Origin: an uncultured Collinsella sp.
GTDB taxonomy: Bacteria > Actinomycetota > Coriobacteriia > Coriobacteriales > Coriobacteriaceae
NCBI GenBank assembly: GCA_900553345.1
Contig: USDE01000025.1
Span: 1 to 11,340 of the forward strand
Length of the DNA stretch: 11,340 bases
Reading direction: 5' to 3'
Shown here: positions 1-5,205 of the stretch, in pieces
Layout of the letters: each line of letters begins with the position of its first letter
Position numbering within the stretch: position 1 is the stretch's first letter
Made by a program: the position numbers and the translations under genes
The notes under the pieces: generated by a model
Told to the model about the DNA's origin: nothing
Seen by the model: only the letters and a program-made list of their open reading frames with translations
Databases searched by the model: none

Positions 1-201
1 GAGCAACTCGGCCGTGTGAACTCGGTCATGGGCTTTGGCAATATGTTCGCCGGCGTGGCCCCTCTGGCGGTTGCACCGTGGCTGGCGGCAGCATTTGGCG
101 TACAACGGACACTCGTGGGGGCAGGCATGGTCGTGACGGCGGTCCCTGCGGCGTTGCTGCTGTTTGGACGAAATCATTTGGATTGTGCCGCAAGGCAGTA
201 A
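1..201 (+). CDS. Major facilitator superfamily transporter, C-terminal fragment
   Basis: The reading frame is open from the first base and stops at TAA 199-201, leaving 66 residues of a longer protein. It starts with GRVNSVMGFGNMFAGVAPL, which fits the loop and helix leading into the last membrane pair of MFS exporters. A second hydrophobic helix (TLVGAGMVVTAVPAALLLF) and a short polar tail follow. In this family the protein would be a secondary transporter exporting or importing small molecules across the cytoplasmic membrane. The substrate cannot be told from this piece. The GTG at 16 is internal, not a start. The stop codon touches the long hairpin at 201-265. The family call rests only on two helices and a short motif, so it is moderate. 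Confidence 0.6.
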   Translation, partial: EQLGRVNSVMGFGNMFAGVAPLAVAPWLAAAFGVQRTLVGAGMVVTAVPAALLLFGRNHLDCAARQ

Positions 202-265
202 AACCATCACAACATTCGATGAAAATCGCGATTTTGCCGAAAAACGTCGAATGTTGTGATGGTTT
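201..265. repeat. Long intergenic hairpin with a nested palindrome
   Basis: The arms at 201-219 and 247-265 are perfect 19-bp inverse complements, beginning AAACCATCACAACATTCGA. The 27-base loop contains its own perfect 14-bp palindrome, AAAATCGCGATTTT (222-235). The left arm begins inside the stop codon of the transporter fragment. Only three T follow the right arm, so it is not a classic intrinsic terminator. It could protect the mRNA 3' end or be a dispersed repeat unit or small non-autonomous mobile element. The structure is certain, the role is not. Confidence 0.75.
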
Positions 266-296
266 GCGTCCCGGCCAGGTCATCCTGCGGGCCAGG

Positions 297-334
297 CCAC
301 CACAAAGGGGCCAGGCACCTTTGTGGTGGTTTTT
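297..334 (+). terminator. REP-like hairpin with T run, possible terminator of the transporter gene
   Basis: Arms CCACCACAAAGG (297-308) and CCTTTGTGGTGG (318-329) pair perfectly around the 9-base loop GGCCAGGCA. Five T follow at 330-334, so this copy can act as an intrinsic terminator for the upstream gene. A near-identical unit lies at 1260-1290, which shows it is also a repeat element. The two copies bracket the HAD phosphatase gene. Confidence 0.65.
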
Positions 335-337
335 GCT

Positions 338-368
338 TTGACAGGTCGCCCCTGCGCCTTGGTATACC
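338..368 (+). promoter_or_regulatory. Candidate promoter of the HAD phosphatase gene
   Basis: A consensus -35 TTGACA (338-343) lies directly behind the REP-like terminator. TATACC (363-368) follows after 19 bases as a weak -10. The -10 lies in the perfect palindrome GGTATACC (361-368). The start codon is about 55 bases downstream. The spacer is longer than ideal, so this is a candidate only. Confidence 0.4.
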
Positions 369-423
369 ATGTACGCCGTTCACGACCACACCCCACACCG
401 CCGCACAACCCAGAAAGGCTCCC

Positions 424-1245
424 ATGGACGCCACCTTCAGTCACATCAAAGCCGTGTTCTGCGATATTGACGGCACGCTGCTCACGAGCCAGCACACGGT
501 GTCCCCGCGCACCGTGGCGGCGATCCGCGCCCTGCGCGAGCGCGGCGTGCTCTTTGGCCTGTGCACCGGGCGCGATGCCCACGCGACCGGGGCCATGTAC
601 GAACTCTGGGGCATCGAAGGCCTGGTGGACGTGCTCGTGGGCTGCGGTGGCGCCGAGGTCATCGACCGCGCGCACGGCATCAACGAGCTGAGCTATCCGC
701 TGCCGGGCGAGACCATCGCGCGCATCTGCAAGCACATGGCGGACCTTCCGGCAACGCCCGTCTGCCCCCGAGACGGCGTGTTCTATGTGCCCGAGAGCAA
801 TGCGTGCGTCGAGCACCTGTCGTGCGTCGACGGCGTGCCCTACCAGGTGGTCGATTTTGCCGAGTTTTTGCGCGAGCCGCAGCCCAAGGTGATGTTTACC
901 ATGGCGCCCGAGGTGATGTCGCAGGTCATCGAGCGCGCGTCGACGTTTGTCGATGACACTGTTAAGGCGGCGGCTCTGCAAACCACGCAGCGGCTCTACG
1001 AGTTCATGGATCCGCGCGTGTCCAAGACACGCGGCCTTGTGCGCGTGGCAGAGTTCAACGGCATGGAGCTCCAGAACATCTGCGTGTTTGGCGATGCCGA
1101 TAACGACACCTGCATGGTGGGTGACGCCGGCGTGGGCGTGGCCATGGCAAATGGCAGCGACGCCACCCGTGCCGCCGCCGATTTTGTAACCGCCAGCAAC
1201 GACAAAGACGGCATTGCGATCTTTATCGAGGAACATCTGCTGTAG
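424..1245 (+). CDS. Cof-type HAD-IIB family phosphatase
   Basis: This encodes a 273-residue cytoplasmic hydrolase of the haloacid dehalogenase superfamily, subclass IIB (Cof type). Members remove phosphate from sugar phosphates, nucleotides or cofactor intermediates through an aspartyl-phosphate. Motif I is FCDIDGTLL with nucleophile D14 and acid/base D16. Motif II is the T48 of CTGR. The conserved lysine is near K201 (RVSKTRGL). Motif IV is FGDADNDTCMV near 222-232, with metal-binding aspartates. The roughly 150 residues between motifs II and III are the alpha/beta cap that sets substrate choice. Length is normal for the family. I place the start at ATG 424, after the purine-rich AGAAAGG at 411-417, because motif I then falls at the expected distance. 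The open frame continues upstream only by chance. It probably forms a single-gene unit between two REP-like hairpins. The substrate cannot be predicted. Confidence 0.9.
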   Translation: MDATFSHIKAVFCDIDGTLLTSQHTVSPRTVAAIRALRERGVLFGLCTGRDAHATGAMYELWGIEGLVDVLVGCGGAEVIDRAHGINELSYPLPGETIARICKHMADLPATPVCPRDGVFYVPESNACVEHLSCVDGVPYQVVDFAEFLREPQPKVMFTMAPEVMSQVIERASTFVDDTVKAAALQTTQRLYEFMDPRVSKTRGLVRVAEFNGMELQNICVFGDADNDTCMVGDAGVGVAMANGSDATRAAADFVTASNDKDGIAIFIEEHLL

Positions 1246-1259
1246 CGCCGGGGCAGAAT

Positions 1260-1290
1260 CACCACAAAGGGGACGGGCACCTTCGTGGTG
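1260..1290. repeat. Second copy of the REP-like CACCACAAAGG hairpin
   Basis: Left arm CACCACAAAGG (1260-1270) and right arm CCTTCGTGGTG (1280-1290) enclose the loop GGACGGGCA. There is one mismatch in the stem. Loop and arms match the unit at 297-329 closely. No T run follows, so this copy is unlikely to terminate by itself. Such short dispersed palindromes resemble REP elements spread by REP-associated tyrosine transposases. No transposase lies in the window. Confidence 0.7.
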
Positions 1291-1749
1291 GCCTCAGGCG
1301 ATTTGGGCGAGTTGATGCCTACAATCTGCGCGCAAATTCAAATATAGTTGTCTGAACATTACGCTTCCAACCACCGATGGGCTAAAGATATTCTCATCAG
1401 TTTGGCAGGGTATTACTCCCGGTAAACGACCTACCGCTCATGGTCGATTTTCGACTGTTTACAGGATGTTTACTCTTGAGCAAAATGTTGTGCAAATAAA
1501 TCTAATGCCATTAAAAAATGATAGTCAACTAAATTACCAGCAGAAACCAAAAATAGATAGCGAATAAACGAAGGCAAATCTGAGTAAATGTCAAGAGAAT
1601 TGAGAACTTGCTACAAAAATGCCGGTTTTGTTGCTCATATGTTTAAACAATAGTTACAATAACTTTACTAAACGAGTGCAATTACAGATTGCGCAGATAC
1701 GTTTGATAGTGAAAGAGCAAGATCGCGGTCTCTTGGGGAGGAGACATCG
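1291..1749 (+). promoter_or_regulatory. AT-rich gene-free control region upstream of the pilus operon
   Basis: No plausible gene is seen on either strand. The stretch is markedly more AT-rich than the flanking genes. It carries GTAAAC (1422-1427), TGTTTAC twice 11 bases apart (1456-1462, 1467-1473), a pair of TTG(A/T)GCAAA repeats 12 bases apart (1476-1484, 1488-1496), a small hairpin GTCGA-TTT-TCGAC (1443-1455) and a candidate promoter further down. Repeats spaced by about one helical turn suggest binding sites for a regulator on one face of the DNA. No regulator gene is adjacent in the window. Confidence 0.5.
1631..1660 (+). promoter_or_regulatory. Candidate pilus operon promoter
   Basis: TTGCTC (1631-1636) and TACAAT (1655-1660) are separated by 18 bases. 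The -10 matches consensus at five of six positions, the -35 is weak. The palindrome GTTTAAAC (1641-1648) lies in the spacer. Transcription would start near 1667, giving a leader of about 80 bases before ATG 1750. A weak -35 fits a promoter that needs an activator, but that is inference. Confidence 0.5.
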
Positions 1750-4700
1750 ATGAAAGCAAATTCAGACAAATCTAAGCAGAGTAATAAAGCGACGCGCCGT
1801 GTACTGGCAGGCGTTTTGTGCGGAGCCTCCGTTTTGAGCTTGGTACTGTCGCTCGTCATGCCCCCGATCTCGCAGGCCATTGCTAACGATGCCCAGACGG
1901 TTTCTGCCGAGGAAACTGTGATGGGGGGGGGTTCCTCAGGTGAGTCTACTGGTGTAGACAACACTACTAACGAGGATGCCGAAAACCAGAATAGTGATGA
2001 TGCCGAGAATGAGGCGAACGAGGATACCGTTGCACCAGACTCGACAGCCGATGACGCGGAGGCCGAGGGCGCCGCGCAGCCTTCCGACGCACAGACTTCT
2101 GATGATGAAAATAGCGACGAAAACGCAATTGCCCCCGCCAGCGTCAGTGACGATGACTATGACAAGGTAAATGGTGATGTTTCTGGGAAATTCGACAACG
2201 GCGGCAAGTTTCAACTGACGGGTCCTGCCTATTCGAGTCAGCAGATTGACATCAAAAAAAACACCACCATTAATCTTGCAGGAAACATGCTCTACAACCG
2301 CTCCGGCGGCTTAGACTCCTTCTTTGTGGTCGAAAACGGAGTCACGCTCACCATCGAGAACATTATCGAGGGCTCAGATAGCACAAAAGACGAAAAGACT
2401 CCGGTCGACAATGCGCCGGCGGGTCAGCCTGCGATTATGACATGGGAAAGGGGAGACGAGTCTAGCTCTAATAACGGCGCTCCTAAGAGTCTTACTTACT
2501 ATGAGACTAAGAGCACGCCCAATACAGATGGACTTTGCACCACCGAGACTACGTACAGGCATGACGTTACGGGCTTTGGCGCTATCGTTGCGGCATCGGA
2601 CCACGGTTCCGTAAAGCAAGTGGTCACCGTTAATGAGGGCGGCATGCTCGATCTCAAGGGCGGCATGATTACCACGGCCGCCAATCTGAGCGATAACGGC
2701 CATGTGATTCTTTCTACGGGTAAGGTCAAAATCGAAGGCGGTTACGTCACCAACGGCAACCGCGGTGGCTGGGGCGGTGGTCTGTGCATAACGGGCGCGA
2801 ATGCCAGCCTCGAAATGACAGACGGCGTGGTCGCGGGAAACAAGGCAGCTTCTGGCGGCGGCGTCTATGCTGACAACGGAGCCACCTTGAAGCTTACGGG
2901 TGGAATCATCTCTGGCAACGCTACGTACGGCGAGGCGGATGGTCTCGGTGGCGGCATCTTGGTTTCGGGCGGTAGTGTGACCGTTTCTGGTGGCTACATC
3001 ACTAACAATAAATACGCTAAGTTTTGCGGCCACGATGGCTGGGGTAACCATGGCGGCGCTGGGCTTGCTGCCAATAACGGCGCCCATGTCACCATTTCTG
3101 GTGGCAAGATTACTGGCAATTATTCTGAAGAAGCTGGTGGCGGCGTTTACGTTACCAATCAAGATCAATCAGGTATGGCATGGCTCGACATTACGGGAGG
3201 AATTATTGCCTCTAACGTGAGCTACCGATCTGAAGGTGCCGGTATCCGAGTGGGCCAGCAAGTTGACGCGATGATTAACGGCACTCCAAACAGCAAAGTC
3301 TACATCACTCACAACCGCTGCATGTCTCGCTTTGACTGGGGCGGTGGCGGTATCTTCGTCCAGGGAAACTCGAATGAGGGTATGGAAAAGACCGCTGGTA
3401 GATTATTTGTATACAACTCGTACATTAGCAGCAATACCGCTGGCGGCTATGGCGGCGGCGTAGCAGTCTGCCCCACGGGCAAGACGTTGGTAACGAACAC
3501 TGAGGGCACGGCAATCTTTGGCAATTCGTCTGCTGACAGTGATCAAAATTTCAAAGAATACAATCGGGTAGATGGTAGTGGTAATGATGGTACGCCCCAT
3601 CTTTCAGCTGGTGGTGCTGAAGGTACTAATAAGACTGAAGATAGAGATGCATACGATTCGGAGACGTTTCGCACGTACGGTCATGCCGATTTCTTCCTCG
3701 CAGCGACAGGTCACACAACGCCGGTTGCAGTGGTAAGCGGCAAGATGCTTGGCGATATAGACGCCAAGTATTCGGGAAGCATTGAGCTAAATGATCCCAT
3801 TACCATCCCCGCCAACGGTGTTGCTCAGGTAAAAAATAGCATCGGTCTGACTTCGGCTGTTAGTGCCACGGATAAAGCGGTGACTGAGGCAGTACAGAAA
3901 AATAAAGTGACAACTTTCATCACGGACAACTATTCCTGGAACCATGGTGGCGGCATCATGTCGAATGGCGACCTGTACTTGGGTCAGCCAGCAGACACGT
4001 ATGTCTATCCGAGCCTTAAGCTGAAGGCGACCAAGGCGCTGTCCGGCCGCAAGATCAATAAGGGGGAGTTCTCCTTTACGGTCTACCGCAAGGATTCGGT
4101 TGATCCTTTCGCTAGCGGGGTATTCAATCATGACGTTTGCACCCCGGTTGGAACTGCAAGTAATGTTGACGGAGGCAACATCACGTTTAACCTGGGTGAG
4201 CAGTCTGCAGCGAACGGTACGGCTGGCACGATTACATACTACCTAGTCGAAAATGCCGGAAAGGTTTCCGGCATCACATACGACCCCGCCGTGTACGAGA
4301 TTAAGGTGACAGTCGAAGACCACTCGACTGTGCTCATGACTGTTCCGACTCGGAACGATCCGAACAAGACCATAGAGATCAAAATCCATAACTACGAGAT
4401 CAAAAATGTGAGCGCGGTCGAGCATTCCGAGGGCAAAACTGACCACCGGAACGCTGATGTGCAACTAGATGCTATTGGGGGTTATTATTCGATTGACGGC
4501 CCCGACGGGGGAAAGACCTTCACCAACAAGTACACCCCTAGTGTTTCCTGGACTCCTATGGCGACTAAGATCGTTGAGGGTGGCGAGATGAAGAAGTTTA
4601 CACTTCAGCTCGCGACAGACAGCCGCTTTAGAGACACAGACATCATCGGTACTGCCGAGACCACCTCTGGTAAAGATACGAAGCAGACGCTTTCGTTCAA

Positions 4701-5205
4701 GGACGCCACTGATAAAGATAAAACGATTGAGTTCAAGTACTCGCTCTCTGATATCAGGAATAATTCCGACGACCCGGGCGGCTCCACGGGTGGCTCTTTC
4801 AAGACCTTTACGTACTATGTGCGCGAGAAAACCAACGGTTCGCAGTTCTCGCACTACACGTACGACCAGTCGGTCTATAAGTTCACGGTTGTGCCAACGT
4901 ATGACACCGAAAAAGGAGAGATCAACTGTAGGGTGACCTACATGAAGGGATCCGTTGACTCCAAGGGCGATTGGACAGCAGACCCCAATGCCAAAGAACG
5001 GACGTTCATTGACACCTCCGCCCCCAAATCCACCGACACCTCCATCCCCACCTTCACCAACACCTACTCCACCTCTTTGCCCCTTTCTGGTATGTCGGGC
5101 GTCACTCTGACGTACCTTGCCGGCGCGGCGGTGCTTTGCGCTGCTGCGGCCTGGATGCACATTCGTCGCAAGGCGAATGCGAAGGGAGGCGAGCGTCGTG
5201 AATAA
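1750..5205 (+). CDS. Large LPXTG-like pilus adhesin: beta-helix head plus two FctA-type isopeptide domains
   Basis: This 1151-residue surface protein is the likely tip adhesin of a sortase-built pilus. GGGGAGGAG (1735-1743) sits six bases before ATG 1750. A signal peptide (1-45, probably cut after QAIA) is followed by a long Asp/Glu/Asn/Ser linker to about 145. Residues about 150-640 carry repeated turns such as LTGGIISGN, VSGGYITNN and ISGGKITGN with GGGVY/GGGI motifs, as in right-handed parallel beta-helices. Two FctA/streptococcal-pilin domains follow, each with the expected Lys, Glu and Asn for an internal isopeptide bond: K762, E834, N926 and K940, E1026, N1104. The sorting signal is LPLSG (1110-1114), with Ser in place of Thr, then a membrane helix and an Arg/Lys tail. 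A G9 run after the signal peptide could switch the gene. It is first in the operon, and its last 8 bases overlap the next gene. The ligand is unknown. Confidence 0.88.
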   Translation: MKANSDKSKQSNKATRRVLAGVLCGASVLSLVLSLVMPPISQAIANDAQTVSAEETVMGGGSSGESTGVDNTTNEDAENQNSDDAENEANEDTVAPDSTADDAEAEGAAQPSDAQTSDDENSDENAIAPASVSDDDYDKVNGDVSGKFDNGGKFQLTGPAYSSQQIDIKKNTTINLAGNMLYNRSGGLDSFFVVENGVTLTIENIIEGSDSTKDEKTPVDNAPAGQPAIMTWERGDESSSNNGAPKSLTYYETKSTPNTDGLCTTETTYRHDVTGFGAIVAASDHGSVKQVVTVNEGGMLDLKGGMITTAANLSDNGHVILSTGKVKIEGGYVTNGNRGGWGGGLCITGANASLEMTDGVVAGNKAASGGGVYADNGATLKLTGGIISGNATYGEADGLGGGILVSGGSVTVSGGYITNNKYAKFCGHDGWGNHGGAGLAANNGAHVTISGGKITGNYSEEAGGGVYVTNQDQSGMAWLDITGGIIASNVSYRSEGAGIRVGQQVDAMINGTPNSKVYITHNRCMSRFDWGGGGIFVQGNSNEGMEKTAGRLFVYNSYISSNTAGGYGGGVAVCPTGKTLVTNTEGTAIFGNSSADSDQNFKEYNRVDGSGNDGTPHLSAGGAEGTNKTEDRDAYDSETFRTYGHADFFLAATGHTTPVAVVSGKMLGDIDAKYSGSIELNDPITIPANGVAQVKNSIGLTSAVSATDKAVTEAVQKNKVTTFITDNYSWNHGGGIMSNGDLYLGQPADTYVYPSLKLKATKALSGRKINKGEFSFTVYRKDSVDPFASGVFNHDVCTPVGTASNVDGGNITFNLGEQSAANGTAGTITYYLVENAGKVSGITYDPAVYEIKVTVEDHSTVLMTVPTRNDPNKTIEIKIHNYEIKNVSAVEHSEGKTDHRNADVQLDAIGGYYSIDGPDGGKTFTNKYTPSVSWTPMATKIVEGGEMKKFTLQLATDSRFRDTDIIGTAETTSGKDTKQTLSFKDATDKDKTIEFKYSLSDIRNNSDDPGGSTGGSFKTFTYYVREKTNGSQFSHYTYDQSVYKFTVVPTYDTEKGEINCRVTYMKGSVDSKGDWTADPNAKERTFIDTSAPKSTDTSIPTFTNTYSTSLPLSGMSGVTLTYLAGAAVLCAAAAWMHIRRKANAKGGERRE
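1923..1931 (+). repeat. G9 homopolymer inside the adhesin gene, candidate phase-variation tract
   Basis: Nine consecutive G span codons 58-61 (ATG GGG GGG GGT), just behind the signal peptide. Gain of one G gives a TGA stop after residue 64. Loss of one G gives a TAG stop after residue 68. Three-base changes would only lengthen or shorten a flexible linker. This is the standard layout of a slipped-strand contingency tract. The tract is seen directly, the switching is inferred. Confidence 0.7.
5011..5084 (+). promoter_or_regulatory. C-rich, G-poor stretch resembling a Rho utilisation site
   Basis: Between 5021 and 5078 the coding strand has a single G and is dominated by CACC/TCC runs. GACACCTCC occurs twice, 24 bases apart (5011-5019, 5035-5043). 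Unstructured C-over-G RNA is what Rho loads onto when it is not translated. The stretch encodes the Thr/Ser/Pro-rich end of the second FctA domain, including the bond Asn N1104. It lies just before the next pilin gene. Function is inferred. Confidence 0.35.

Noticed and set aside
201..265. Intrinsic terminator for the transporter gene
   Set aside because: The stem is strong but only three T follow; the REP-like hairpin at 297-334 with five T fits better.
280..1236. Long open frame on the minus strand across the HAD phosphatase gene
   Set aside because: It mirrors the GC-rich codons of a well-supported gene, has no plausible domain and no ribosome site, and is rich in His, Ala and Arg, as expected for an antisense shadow.
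2728..3270. DNA-level tandem repeat array or CRISPR-like array
   Set aside because: The periodicity comes from beta-helix turns; units differ in length and sequence and lie in a coding frame. No CRISPR repeat-spacer pattern is seen anywhere in the window.
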